This document shows positions 25,754 to 34,345 of a stretch of 64,000 bases of DNA, in pieces. Positions within the stretch are counted from its first letter, which is position 1. Each line of letters starts with the position of its first letter. A model generated the notes under the pieces. That model searched no databases, was not told the DNA's origin, and was given only the letters and a program-made list of their open reading frames with translations. Position numbers and translations under genes: made by a program. Source of the DNA: Rhodospirillales bacterium (GTDB lineage Bacteria; Pseudomonadota; Alphaproteobacteria; Micavibrionales; Micavibrionaceae); NCBI GenBank assembly GCA_020638155.1, contig JACKJB010000001.1:558001-622000 (forward strand), written 5' to 3'.

Positions 25754-27583
25754 TCAGCTATCCATAGCGGAAAGTTCTTCTTGAATCAACGAAATGAAGC
25801 GGGGGGCGTATTTTTCCAGTTTTGAGGAGCCGACGCCGGGGATCTGGCTGCATTCATAGATGTTGGTCGGTTTTTGCACGGCCATGGCCTGCAGGGTTTT
25901 ATCATGGAAGATGACGTAAGGCGGCAGGTTTCCGGCTTTGGCAATCTCAAGGCGCAGGGCTTTGAGTTTCTGGAACAGTGCGTCATCTGCCGGGTTTTCA
26001 AGGATCGGGGGGATGGATTTCGTGCTGCGCCGGGCTTTTTCGCGAGGCAGGCGCAGGGCGAGCGGGGCGCTGTCCTTCAGGAACTTGACGCCGTCCTGTG
26101 TGATTTTCAGGCCGTTATGGTTTTCAAAATCGACTTTCAGTAGACCCGTGCCGACCAGTTGCCGCAGGAAGCTTTGCCATGCCGGGCGGGAGTATTCGGT
26201 GCCGATCCCATAGGTGCTGACATCTTTGTGGCGGTGTTTGTTGATGCCTTCGGTATCCGCGCCAAGAAGCACATCAATGACATGTTTCGCGCCGAAAAGC
26301 TGGCCTGTGCGGTAGATGCAGGATAGCAGCTTTTGCGCCGGGACTGTCCCGTCGATCGTTTCCGGCGGGCGGGTGCAGGTGTCGCAATTGCCGCAGGGCT
26401 GCGAGTCATCGCCGAAATAATTCAGCAGGATCTGGCGGCGGCAGGTGGCCGCTTCGCAATATCCCAGCAGCGCAGTCAGCTTTTGATGCTCGACGCGCTT
26501 TTGTTCGTCCGGGGTGTCGCTGCTTTCGATCATGTGGCGGCGCAGGGCGACATCCTGCATCCCGTAAGTCATCCAGGCAACGGACGGCAGGCCGTCCCGC
26601 CCGGCGCGGCCGGTTTCCTGGTAATAGCTTTCGATGTTGGCGGGCAGGTCCAGGTGTGCGACGAAACGGACATCCGGTTTGTCGATGCCCATGCCGAACG
26701 CGATTGTGGCGACAATGATGATGCCCTCGTCTTTGAGAAAACGCTCCTGGTTTTGTGCGCGGACATCTTTCGGCAGCCCGGCATGGTACGGCAGGGCAGT
26801 GAATTTTTTCTCGCGCAGCCAGGCTGCTGTTTCTTCGGTTTTCTTGCGGGACAGGCAGTAAATGATGCCGCTTTCTCCCGGTGGACGACTTTCAAGGAAA
26901 TCGAGCAGTTGCTTTCTGGCGTTGTCTTTGACGGTGACTTCGTAAGTGATGTTGGGGCGGTCGAACCCGGCGACGAAAATCTGCGGCAGGTCCAGATGCT
27001 GCATGATGTCGCGGCGGGTCGGGGCGTCTGCTGTCGCGGTGACGGCGATGCAGGGGATATCGGGGAAGCGCTGGCGCAGCAGGGCGATATCACGGTATTC
27101 CGGGCGGAAATCATGCCCCCATTGGGATACGCAGTGCGCTTCGTCCACCGCCAGCAAGGCTATCTCGATACTATCGAGCAGGGCCAGCATCGGCCCGGTC
27201 ATCAGCCGTTCCGGTGCCATATACAGGATATCGATCTCGCCGCGCTTTGCCGCATCGACGGTTGCCTGTATGTCCTGCCCGTCCAGCGCGGAATTCAGCA
27301 TTGCGGCGCGTACGCCAAGCTCGCGCAACGTGGCCACCTGGTCCTGCATCAGGGCGATGAGCGGGGAGACAACGATGGCTGTACCGGGACGGCACAAAGC
27401 CGGGATCTGGTAACACAGCGATTTCCCCGCGCCGGTCGGCATCAGCACACAGCAGCTCTCCCCGCGCATGATTGTGTCGATGATCTCTTCCTGCTGGCCG
27501 CGGAACGTATCGTAGCCGAACACCGTTTTCAGGATATCGTGCGGGGTCGGGGCTGTGCTGTCTTGCGTTAACGCGTGAACCAT
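25754..27583 (-). CDS. recQ: ATP-dependent DNA helicase RecQ
   Basis: 3'-5' helicase for recombination and fork repair. From MVHALTQDS (27583) the protein is 609 residues; an upstream TTG at 27619 adds 12 less typical residues. Visible are FGYDTFRGQQEEII, Walker A MPTGAGKSLCYQIP, DEAH, TATADAPTRRDI, GRAGRDG, the zinc-binding cysteines of the RQC region (CRRQILLNYFGD...CGNCDTC), a winged helix, and a C-terminal HRDC domain (about 535-600, ending QIPGVGSSKLEKY). Domain order and size match E. coli RecQ. Confidence 0.95.
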   Translation of the reverse strand: MVHALTQDSTAPTPHDILKTVFGYDTFRGQQEEIIDTIMRGESCCVLMPTGAGKSLCYQIPALCRPGTAIVVSPLIALMQDQVATLRELGVRAAMLNSALDGQDIQATVDAAKRGEIDILYMAPERLMTGPMLALLDSIEIALLAVDEAHCVSQWGHDFRPEYRDIALLRQRFPDIPCIAVTATADAPTRRDIMQHLDLPQIFVAGFDRPNITYEVTVKDNARKQLLDFLESRPPGESGIIYCLSRKKTEETAAWLREKKFTALPYHAGLPKDVRAQNQERFLKDEGIIIVATIAFGMGIDKPDVRFVAHLDLPANIESYYQETGRAGRDGLPSVAWMTYGMQDVALRRHMIESSDTPDEQKRVEHQKLTALLGYCEAATCRRQILLNYFGDDSQPCGNCDTCTRPPETIDGTVPAQKLLSCIYRTGQLFGAKHVIDVLLGADTEGINKHRHKDVSTYGIGTEYSRPAWQSFLRQLVGTGLLKVDFENHNGLKITQDGVKFLKDSAPLALRLPREKARRSTKSIPPILENPADDALFQKLKALRLEIAKAGNLPPYVIFHDKTLQAMAVQKPTNIYECSQIPGVGSSKLEKYAPRFISLIQEELSAMDS

Positions 27584-27738
27584 AAGGGCAAAGGTAAAGA
27601 CATAATGGCCGGGCGGCAAGATACGGCGGACGGTTATGCACGGCTGAATAATGGTATTCAGATATTTTTAAAGCTTTGCGAATAGGGTACACTTCTTTGT
27701 CTTTGTCGTTTTGACTTCTTACCCATGGAGAACCATTC

Positions 27739-28260
27739 ATGAAAATCAGACATTTACTTGCGATGACCGCCCTGACGGCTCTTATGACCCCGGCGATGAG
27801 TGCACGGGCTGACGATATCAACCCGAACCTTGCCAAGCTGAAGGAAATACAGGCGCAGATGGCGGCGCAGGGTGTGGAAATGAAACTGCCGATGGCGACC
27901 GAAGCGCCGGAGGATGCTTATCAGGGGGAAGATAAAGCTAAAATTCTTGAGATGGTAGATCAGGCATGGAAAGAAAAGCACCCGGATGATGAAGTCCTTG
28001 GGATGCGTATCCAGATGGAAGAGTGGGACCGGTATCAGGATAAGCGCTGGAGCGATGCGGATGAGGACTGGTATCCGGTTGATTATTCCGAGCTGCAAAC
28101 CTGGGTGATCGTCAAAAAAGATGAGACGACTGCGACGATGTGGCCGGTCAATGTCACCAAGGATCATTTGGATGGTGAGAAGCTGGGCGTGGATGTCACC
28201 GGTGTCAAAGATGTTGATTTGATGAGCCGGGATATCCTGCTGGAGAATCTGCATCTTTAA
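27739..28260 (+). CDS. Exported hypothetical protein
   Basis: 173 residues. Signal peptide MKIRHLLAMTALTALMTPAMSARA, then an acidic, Trp/Asp-rich mature part (DRYQDKRWSDADEDWYPVDY) with no cysteine and no membrane segment. Family not recognised. The gap to recQ holds a likely divergent promoter region and a CTGAATA-atgg-TATTCAG inverted repeat (27644-27661). The following gene starts inside a terminator-like hairpin. Confidence 0.65.
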   Translation: MKIRHLLAMTALTALMTPAMSARADDINPNLAKLKEIQAQMAAQGVEMKLPMATEAPEDAYQGEDKAKILEMVDQAWKEKHPDDEVLGMRIQMEEWDRYQDKRWSDADEDWYPVDYSELQTWVIVKKDETTATMWPVNVTKDHLDGEKLGVDVTGVKDVDLMSRDILLENLHL

Positions 28261-28289
28261 ATTTGCATAATATAGAAAATTTGGTTAAG

Positions 28290-28329
28290 GATAGGGCATG
28301 ATGAAAAAACATGCCCTATCTTCTTTTTT
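28290..28329 (+). terminator. Intrinsic-terminator-like hairpin enclosing a start codon
   Basis: GATAGGGCATG (28290-28300) pairs perfectly with CATGCCCTATC (28310-28320) around the loop ATGAAAAAA, followed by TTCTTTTTT. It is a strong intrinsic terminator for the upstream gene, yet the loop and stem contain the ATG ATG start and first codons of the next gene. It may attenuate or thermally gate that gene. Confidence 0.75.
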
Positions 28330-28819
28330 GGCCGTGTCTTTAGCCGCTGTTTTTAACAGTAGCGTTGTTGCTGATGATGGCCCGCTATTGGGAAACTATG
28401 GACTTGTGCCAATGCCCCATTGTGTTGACGGACATGGCCGTACGGTTAAGTATTACGGGGTTTCGACCCAGACATTGCGCCAGGCTAAAGCTGGCTTGGC
28501 CCGCGCTTTTTTTGATGGTGGTCAGCCTGTGGTTGAATATGATAAAGAGCGCTTGCCCCGGGCAAATCCGGAATTCCAAAAACATGTTTTGTGGCATGAG
28601 TGTGTACATCACCAGCGTGACCATTTCAGGCCTCATATCTCTGATGAGTTTGCCGAGCGTGAAGCCGATTGCGGCGCTTTGAAAATAAATGGCTATGATC
28701 TGAAAACGGCCATGCGGATCGCTGATACAATGGATGCGCTGTACCCATATGATCCTAATGCCATGATCCAGGCTGTTGCGACGGATATGCATCCGGTTCT
28801 CAAGCGTTGTTTTGAATAG
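28298..28819 (+). CDS. Putative exported zinc metallopeptidase-like protein
   Basis: 173 residues. Signal peptide MMKKHALSSFLAVSLAAVFNSSVVA. The mature part has a zinc-metalloprotease-like motif HECVHH at 100-105 within KHVLWHECVHHQRDH, and FAEREADCGAL downstream offers an acidic third ligand as in gluzincins. Four cysteines may form disulfides. The family is not recognised and activity is unproven. The start codons lie in a hairpin loop with a U-run after it, suggesting regulated expression. Confidence 0.6.
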   Translation: MMKKHALSSFLAVSLAAVFNSSVVADDGPLLGNYGLVPMPHCVDGHGRTVKYYGVSTQTLRQAKAGLARAFFDGGQPVVEYDKERLPRANPEFQKHVLWHECVHHQRDHFRPHISDEFAEREADCGALKINGYDLKTAMRIADTMDALYPYDPNAMIQAVATDMHPVLKRCFE

Positions 28820-28893
28820 TTGCCTCTTTGTTGATGACCTAAAACCCGGTATAAAGGTAAGCGGGTTATTCGGGATTTTATGAGAGGACTGTC

Positions 28894-29946
28894 ATGATCG
28901 ACGAGGAAGAAGAACGCAAGCAGGATCTTGAGCCGATGGAGGCGTCCTTTGACATGACCAAGCTCCAGGGCAGTCATGCGAAAATGTCCTCTATTCCGAA
29001 CGTGACCTATAATGCCCGCGAAGTGTTCGGGATTGATCTCGACTGGGATGTGCCGGGATTTAAGGAAGACCATCCTGCGGTGCCGACGGTTGATCCGACA
29101 TATCAGTTCGATCCGGATACGACGGCGGCGATCCTGGCCGGGTTTGCGTTTGAAGCGCGGGTGATGGTGCAGGGTTATCACGGCACCGGGAAATCAACTC
29201 ATATCGAACAGGTTGCCGCGCGGCTGAAATGGCCGACGGTGCGGATTAATCTTGATGGGCATGTGTCCCGCGATGACTTTCTTGGCCGTGAGATCATGGT
29301 GGTCAAAGAAGGCAAGGAAATGACCGAATTCCGCGAAGGGATTCTGCCGTGGTCGATGAAGAATGCGACGGCGCTGATTTTTGATGAATATGATGCCGCG
29401 CCGCCGGAGCTGATGATGGCGATCCAGCGGATGCTGGAATCCGACGGGCGGCTTGTGCTGGTCGAGCAGAATATGGTTGTGCGGCCTCATCCTGCATTTA
29501 GAATGTTCGCGACCGGGAATACGCTGGGACTGGCGGATGATAATACGCTGTCCTATAGCGGGGTGCAGCGGATCAACCAGGCGCAGCTCGACCGCTGGAC
29601 CATTCTGGCGACACTGAACTACCTGCCGATTGACTCAGAGCGCAAGATCATGCTGGCCAAGTTCGAGGATATGGATACGCCGGAAGGACGTGAGGTGATT
29701 GATGCGATGATTCACCTCGCCAATATGACGCGGCAGGCCTATATCCGGGGTGAGCTGACGGCCCTGATGTCGCCGCGGACGCTGATTAGCTGGATTCAGA
29801 ACGAGCATATTTTCAAGGACCGTGCCCGCGCCTTCCGCCTGACTTTCCTGAATAAATGCTACGCCAAGGAACGGGAGGTCGTGGCGAAATATTACAAGGA
29901 ATGTATGGGCGAGGAACTGGAGTATCAGGGGCTTGAAGTGGCTTAA
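28894..29946 (+). CDS. cobS: Aerobic cobaltochelatase CobS-type AAA+ ATPase
   Basis: 350 residues. CobS is the AAA+ motor that with CobT drives cobalt insertion by CobN in aerobic B12 synthesis. Seen: Walker A GYHGTGKSTH (about 91-100), Walker B ALIFDEYDAAPPELM, sensor FATGNTLG, and the CobS-like N-terminus EVFGIDLDWDVPGF with RDDFLGREIMVVKEGKE. CobT or CobN is not adjacent, so it may act alone here or partner genes lie elsewhere. It converges on the CDF gene with a 4-nt overlap. Confidence 0.85.
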   Translation: MIDEEEERKQDLEPMEASFDMTKLQGSHAKMSSIPNVTYNAREVFGIDLDWDVPGFKEDHPAVPTVDPTYQFDPDTTAAILAGFAFEARVMVQGYHGTGKSTHIEQVAARLKWPTVRINLDGHVSRDDFLGREIMVVKEGKEMTEFREGILPWSMKNATALIFDEYDAAPPELMMAIQRMLESDGRLVLVEQNMVVRPHPAFRMFATGNTLGLADDNTLSYSGVQRINQAQLDRWTILATLNYLPIDSERKIMLAKFEDMDTPEGREVIDAMIHLANMTRQAYIRGELTALMSPRTLISWIQNEHIFKDRARAFRLTFLNKCYAKEREVVAKYYKECMGEELEYQGLEVA

Positions 29947-30863
29947 GTCGGCGCTGTGGTGCCGTGATCTTCCGCTTCCATAAAGACCCGCTTGATTTGC
30001 GGATGGTTCTGCTTGATGGCGCGGGTCAGGTCGTCGACGATCTTTTCAACTTCGCCGACCTGCAGGTTATCTTTAAATTCTATGCTCAGGTTCGCAAGGA
30101 TATAGTCTGGACCCATATGCAGGGTCAGAACGTTATTGACCTTGTTGATGCCGGGGTGGGCGGTGGCCAGTTCCTTGATCTGCGCGACGGTCAGCGGGTC
30201 GGCGGCTTCCCCGATCAGCAGGCCCTTGGTTTCGTAGGCAAGCCAGATCGCCGTGCCGCCAAGGATCAGCCCGATGATGATTGATGCTGTGCCGTCCCAG
30301 AAAGCCATGCCCGTGACTTGCGTTAAAAAGACACCCAGAAAGGCGACCGCAAGGCCGAGCATCGCGGCGGAATCTTCGAACAGGACGACAAACAGGGACG
30401 GGTCTTTGCCGCTCCTGACGGCTTCGATATAGCCTGCTTTACCTCTGGCTTTATTGAATTCTGTGACGGCGAAGAACAGCGCGCCGCCTTCGAACAGCAT
30501 TGCCAGTCCAAGGACGATATAGTTGATATACGGCTTTGTCATCGGGACCGGGTGCTTGAGGTGCTCGATCCCTTCATACAGGGAAATCCCGGCGCCGACC
30601 GCGAAGATCAGGATCGCGACGACGAAGCTCCAGAAATAAATCTCTTTGCCGTATCCGAACGGAAAGCGCGCATCAGGCGGCTTCTGGGACTTTTTCAGGC
30701 CGTAGAGCAGCAAGACCTGGTTTCCCGTGTCCACGACCGAGTGAATGCCTTCGGATAACATGGCGGAACTGCCGGTCATCGCGGCGGCAATAAACTTGGT
30801 CACGGCAATCAACGAATTGCCGACCAGTGCCGCGTATATGACTTTTTTAGAACCGGATGCCAT
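29943..30863 (-). CDS. Cation diffusion facilitator family transporter
   Basis: 306 residues. Membrane segments begin at VIYAALVGNSLIAVTKF. SEGIHSVVDTGNQVLLLYG carries the metal-site H-x-x-x-D of CDF proteins, and a cytoplasmic C-terminal domain (KELATAHPGINKVNNVLTLHMGPD) is present. Exports divalent metals (Zn, Fe or Mn; specificity not readable). Probably monocistronic. Confidence 0.9.
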   Translation of the reverse strand: MASGSKKVIYAALVGNSLIAVTKFIAAAMTGSSAMLSEGIHSVVDTGNQVLLLYGLKKSQKPPDARFPFGYGKEIYFWSFVVAILIFAVGAGISLYEGIEHLKHPVPMTKPYINYIVLGLAMLFEGGALFFAVTEFNKARGKAGYIEAVRSGKDPSLFVVLFEDSAAMLGLAVAFLGVFLTQVTGMAFWDGTASIIIGLILGGTAIWLAYETKGLLIGEAADPLTVAQIKELATAHPGINKVNNVLTLHMGPDYILANLSIEFKDNLQVGEVEKIVDDLTRAIKQNHPQIKRVFMEAEDHGTTAPT

Positions 30864-30949
30864 GAGGGGAGTTTTACCATTAAGGCGTGAAAAATGCCAT
30901 GATATTCGGCTTTTTCCGTCATAGGGGTGTCGCTTTGAGCGACACTTTT

Positions 30950-31089
30950 GATAAACGATCGTTTCTTTTCTTGCGTAATCGGTTTAAATTGATAAAAGAT
31001 CATTGACTTTTTGTGGGATTTATTCACAATGGTAAAAGATCGTTTTCTTTTTATGTTGGATTTAACCAGTAAAACAACGAGCGTTTATC
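30950..31089. promoter_or_regulatory. Three phased direct repeats and one inverted copy upstream of hipA-like gene
   Basis: GATAAACGATCGTTTCTTTTC (first 20 of it at 30950), GATAAAAGATC (30991) and GGTAAAAGATCG (31031) share the consensus GATAAAAGATCGTTT and start 41 and 40 bp apart, i.e. about four helical turns. An inverted copy, CGAGCGTTTATC (31078-31089), abuts the ATG. Likely binding sites for the HTH antitoxin. Confidence 0.6.
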
Positions 31090-32295
31090 ATGGCGGATTT
31101 ACGATATGCTTTTGTCCTGTTTAAAGGCAGGCGGGCCGGGATTCTAAAAGAAGAGCCGGATGGCGGGACTTCCTTTTCCTATGGGGAAGGGGGGGCGGAA
31201 ACTATTGCCTGCGCTTTGCCGTACCAGTCCGGCGCATCGTTTTCATGGCCGGGCGGGTTGCATCCGTTTTTCCAGCACTTAACCCCGGAAGGCTGGCTGC
31301 GGAATACCCAGGCGCGGACGGCCGATGTGGAGACCGAGGATGATTTTGGGATATTGCTGGCTTACGGCTATGACTGCATTGGGGCGGTATCCATTCAGGC
31401 GCCGGACAGCCGGTGGCTGAATATCGACGATGACCGGCTGGATGCATTGACGCGGGCGGCGGTCAAAGTGAAGAAAACCGTTTCCGGGATTCAGCCCAAG
31501 TTATTTGTCGATGAAAAGGATGGCCGCTTTTTCCCGGCGGAGGAAACAGGGCTGGCAAGCTGGATTGCTAAATTCCCGGCCGATGCGGGGCGGGTGGAGC
31601 ATATCATCCTGAACGAGTTTTTATCCCTGCGGGCGGCGAGCGTCTTGCTGGGGGCGGAAGAAGTGACCTATTTTGACCGGGCTGTGATCGAAGGGGTGCA
31701 GGAACCGGCTTTGGTCGTGCGGCGGTTTGACCGTACGCCGGACGGAGGGAAGTTAAGGCTGGAGGATTTTGCCCAGATTCTCAGTATTCCCCGCGGCCGG
31801 GATTTCCAGGGCAAATATAACGGCAGCTTTGAGCAATGCGCGGCAGTCATCAAAAAATACAGCGTTCGCGCGCAAATCGACCTGTTCCAGTTTTTCCGCA
31901 GGGTGGTGGCGTTTGCCTTGTTGGGGAATTGTGATTGTCACCTGAAGAACTGGTCTTTGCTGGAGACGCCGCAGGGATTACGGCTTTCTCCGACCTATGA
32001 TGTCGTGAATACCTATATTTACGCGGCGCAGGGATATTCGACCGAATTCGGCCTGGATATCGGCGGGCGCAAACGCGAATGGGAGAGTGTTGACCGGGCT
32101 GTGCTACGGCAGCTCGGGCGTGATATCGGGCTGACCGGGGCTGCGGTGGATAGTGTTTTCGAAGAATTCACCAAAAAACGGGATTTTGTCCTGCACCTGA
32201 TTGATCCCGGCGATGCGCAGCAAGCGGCTTCCGCCGAATTCCGAAAAGGATATGCCGATGCGGTGCGGGCAGCTTATGAAAGGATTGGATCATGA
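31090..32295 (+). CDS. HipA-like Ser/Thr kinase toxin
   Basis: 401 residues. The N-terminal HipA domain (LFKGRRAGILKEEPDG and WPGGLHPFFQHLTPEGWLRN) is followed by the kinase core: VSGIQPKLFVDEKDG corresponds to the HipA flexible P-loop segment, LLGNCDCHLKNWSLL is the catalytic D-x-x-x-x-N loop, and LSPTYDVVNT is the metal-binding Asp motif. Catalytic residues appear intact. HipA kinases phosphorylate aminoacyl-tRNA synthetases. Here the toxin gene precedes the antitoxin, the reverse of E. coli hipBA. Confidence 0.9.
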   Translation: MADLRYAFVLFKGRRAGILKEEPDGGTSFSYGEGGAETIACALPYQSGASFSWPGGLHPFFQHLTPEGWLRNTQARTADVETEDDFGILLAYGYDCIGAVSIQAPDSRWLNIDDDRLDALTRAAVKVKKTVSGIQPKLFVDEKDGRFFPAEETGLASWIAKFPADAGRVEHIILNEFLSLRAASVLLGAEEVTYFDRAVIEGVQEPALVVRRFDRTPDGGKLRLEDFAQILSIPRGRDFQGKYNGSFEQCAAVIKKYSVRAQIDLFQFFRRVVAFALLGNCDCHLKNWSLLETPQGLRLSPTYDVVNTYIYAAQGYSTEFGLDIGGRKREWESVDRAVLRQLGRDIGLTGAAVDSVFEEFTKKRDFVLHLIDPGDAQQAASAEFRKGYADAVRAAYERIGS

Positions 32296-32501
32296 CGGAT
32301 GAGATTTTTCCTGTATTGGACTGGGCGCGGCTTGTCGAGGAAGCCATCGCGCGCCGCAAAGCCGAAAACCTGACGCAGCGCACACTGGCCAAGCTCGCCG
32401 GGGTTAGCGCGCCGACCGTGGTTAAGTTTGAAAGCGGGAATACCGAGATCAAGCTGACCGGTGTGCTTGCGATCTTGCGCGTGTTAGGGCTGGCGCTTTA
32501 A
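32292..32501 (+). CDS. HipB-like helix-turn-helix antitoxin
   Basis: 69 residues. An XRE helix-turn-helix, LTQRTLAKLAGVSAPTVVKFESG (read as LTQRTLAKLAGVS then APTVVKFESG), followed by AILRVLGLAL. The start overlaps the hipA-like stop by 4 nt (ATGA). It should neutralise the kinase and repress the operon. It is shorter than E. coli HipB (88 residues) and lacks its C-terminal tail. Confidence 0.88.
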   Translation: MTDEIFPVLDWARLVEEAIARRKAENLTQRTLAKLAGVSAPTVVKFESGNTEIKLTGVLAILRVLGLAL

Positions 32502-32607
32502 AACCGGATTTCTGATGATTACTGTGGGTGTTGCTGGCTTATGGGTTGGTTGTTCATGGTTCTGCCGTTACAATGGAAGATAAGTGTAATGATATCTAGG
32601 AAATTTG

Positions 32608-33660
32608 ATGGCTACTGCTCTTCCGGCCGATGACACGGTCAAAGCTCTTGTGAAAGATTTAACGCGGCACTGCCGTGAATATAAACAAGCCGATCCGGGC
32701 CGCGCGGCGTTTCAGCTTTTTGTGACAATCCTGCCGTTTTTTGCGCTCTCGGCCTTTATGATCTGGGGGATGGCGCAGGGGATCTACTGGCCGCTGCTGG
32801 GCGTGATCCCGGCGGGCGGCTTGCTGGTGCGGCTGTTTATCGTTCAGCATGATTGCGGGCATGGCTCGTACTTCCCGTCGAAGGCCGCGAATGAGTGGAC
32901 CGGGCGGGTGCTGAGCGTATTTACATGGACGCCGTATGATTTCTGGCGCCGGGCGCATAACATGCACCATGCCAGCTCCGGTAACCTTGATAAGCGCGGG
33001 ATCGGCAGTATCGATACGCTGACCCGGCGGGAATATGAAGCCCTGCCGCCGCGAGGGCAGCTTATGTACCGCCTGTACCGTAATCCGTTCTTATTGCTGG
33101 TGCTCGGGACGCCTGCTTATGTGATGGTCGGGCAGCGGTTCCTGCATGGTAGCGGTTCACCCTTTATTGATAGCTATAACGGGCTTGCCGGGCGCTCGGA
33201 ATGGAAAAGCATCATCGGTCTTGATGTCGCGCTGGCGGTGATTTACGGCGCGCTGGTGATGGCGTTCGGCTGGGGCGTGCTTGTGCTGCTGCTGCTGCCG
33301 GTCGTGATTGCGGCGTGGGCCGGCGGCTGGCTGTTCTTTATCCAGCACCAGTTCGAAGACGCTTACTGGGAAGCAGGCGGGCAGTGGGAATTCCACGAAG
33401 CCGCCGTGCTCGGCAGCTCTTATTACGCCCTGCCCAAAGTGCTGCAATGGTTTACCGGCAATATCGGGCTGCACCATATCCACCATCTGTGCTCCGCCGT
33501 GCCGAATTACCGGCTGCAGGAATGCCTGGATGCGCATGACGCCCTGCAAACCCTGAACCGCATGACGTTTCGCGATAGCCTGCAATGCGTCCGCTGGGCC
33601 CTGTGGGACGAAGGCGCGCGCAAGATGATCGGGTTCCGCGAATTGCGGGCTGCGGGGTAG
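32608..33660 (+). CDS. Membrane fatty acid desaturase
   Basis: 350 residues from the ATG at 32608 with AGGAAA upstream (TTG at 32605 is less likely). Di-iron histidine boxes: HDCGH in IVQHDCGHGSYFPSK, HNMHH in RRAHNMHHASSGN and HHIHH in IGLHHIHHLCSAVPNY. Hydrophobic segments flank them (LFVTILPFFALSAFMIWG; LVLLLLPVVIAAWAGGWLFF). Acyl-lipid delta-9/delta-12-type desaturase for membrane lipids or a glycolipid; regiospecificity unknown. Confidence 0.9.
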   Translation: MATALPADDTVKALVKDLTRHCREYKQADPGRAAFQLFVTILPFFALSAFMIWGMAQGIYWPLLGVIPAGGLLVRLFIVQHDCGHGSYFPSKAANEWTGRVLSVFTWTPYDFWRRAHNMHHASSGNLDKRGIGSIDTLTRREYEALPPRGQLMYRLYRNPFLLLVLGTPAYVMVGQRFLHGSGSPFIDSYNGLAGRSEWKSIIGLDVALAVIYGALVMAFGWGVLVLLLLPVVIAAWAGGWLFFIQHQFEDAYWEAGGQWEFHEAAVLGSSYYALPKVLQWFTGNIGLHHIHHLCSAVPNYRLQECLDAHDALQTLNRMTFRDSLQCVRWALWDEGARKMIGFRELRAAG

Positions 33661-33689
33661 GGTGGTTTAACCGCGAAGGTGCGGAGGCA

Positions 33690-34076
33690 CTAAGGGCTCA
33701 TGTTTTGCCTGATCCAGCCGGCAAATTCTTTTTCAGAGATATCAGCGGATGCTAGTGCCAGAACAGCTTTAATCGCTTCGGCGGGGGTGGCGGTCAGGCG
33801 GTGACCATTTAATCGTAAAAACAAACCGACCGATAAAAAAGCTATGCGCTTGTTTCCATCTACGAAAGGATGGTTCTTTGCCAGGCCGTAAGCATAGCCA
33901 GCGGCCAGATCGGCGATATCGACGCTTTCGTTATAATGAAGCAGCGTTTCAGGACGGGCTAGAGCGGATTCAAAAAGGCTTTCATCACGCATGCCCCGGC
34001 GGCCGCCAAAAGTTGCAAGGCTTTCTTCGTGCAACAAGCGCAGCGCTTTTCCGTTAATCCATTTATAGGGTGTCAT
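33690..34076 (-). CDS. doc: Doc-type (death-on-curing) toxin, Fic fold
   Basis: 128 residues. The Doc motif HPFVDGNKR is at residues 69-77; it carries K where Fic AMP-transferases have the second glycine (HxFxDGNGR), as expected for Doc kinases that phosphorylate EF-Tu. The N-terminus is YKWINGKALRLLHEESL. It directly follows the antitoxin gene on the - strand (one shared base). The region after its stop shows only a short CCGCGAAGGTGCGGAGG repeat fragment. Confidence 0.9.
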   Translation of the reverse strand: MTPYKWINGKALRLLHEESLATFGGRRGMRDESLFESALARPETLLHYNESVDIADLAAGYAYGLAKNHPFVDGNKRIAFLSVGLFLRLNGHRLTATPAEAIKAVLALASADISEKEFAGWIRQNMSP

Positions 34077-34300
34077 TATTCCGCAAGAACCTTGAACGTA
34101 TCCTTATATTCGCTCATAAAGTCGAGCCCGATATCAAGCTGTTCCTGTATTGTCGGATCATAAGGTGTCAGAAGCAGGCCATCCGGTGTTTCAACGGCAT
34201 AGACTTTATCGCCTTTGCCAAGTTTCATTTGGGCCAGCATTTCTTTGGGAAAGATTGCGCCCGTGGAAGAGCCGATCGTTGTGAGCTTTAGCGTGTGCAT
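34076..34300 (-). CDS. AbrB/MazE-type antitoxin of the Doc module
   Basis: 74 residues. The swapped-hairpin DNA-binding pattern KLTTIGSSTGAIFPKEMLAQMKLGKGDKVYAVETPDG is split as KLTTIGSSTGAIFPKEML and KLGKGDKVYAVETPDG. The acidic C-terminal tail should bind Doc. It takes the place usually filled by Phd. The 26-bp palindrome 20 nt upstream is its likely operator. Confidence 0.88.
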   Translation of the reverse strand: MHTLKLTTIGSSTGAIFPKEMLAQMKLGKGDKVYAVETPDGLLLTPYDPTIQEQLDIGLDFMSEYKDTFKVLAE

Positions 34301-34319
34301 AGCCGTTTCCTTATGACGA

Positions 34320-34345
34320 TTTATTATAATATATATTATAATAAA
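34320..34345. promoter_or_regulatory. Perfect 26-bp A/T palindrome upstream of AbrB-Doc
   Basis: TTTATTATAATATATATTATAATAAA (positions 34320-34345; first half TTTATTATAATAT) equals its own reverse complement. It lies 20-45 bp before the antitoxin ATG on the - strand and contains -10-like TATAAT on both strands, so an AbrB dimer bound there would block the promoter. Confidence 0.65.

Noticed and set aside
25484..25825. ORFs on the + strand across the tRNA-Ser (products containing GGIRTPDG or GGFEPPMG)
   Set aside because: They are antisense translations of the tRNA, a common annotation artefact, and continue into a repeat.
26333..27571. 412-residue + strand ORF opposite recQ
   Set aside because: Antisense shadow of the helicase gene; composition typical of reverse-frame artefact.
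27644..27661. CTGAATA-atgg-TATTCAG inverted repeat between recQ and the next gene
   Set aside because: Only 7-bp arms with no repeated partner; could be an operator but unsupported as a separate feature.
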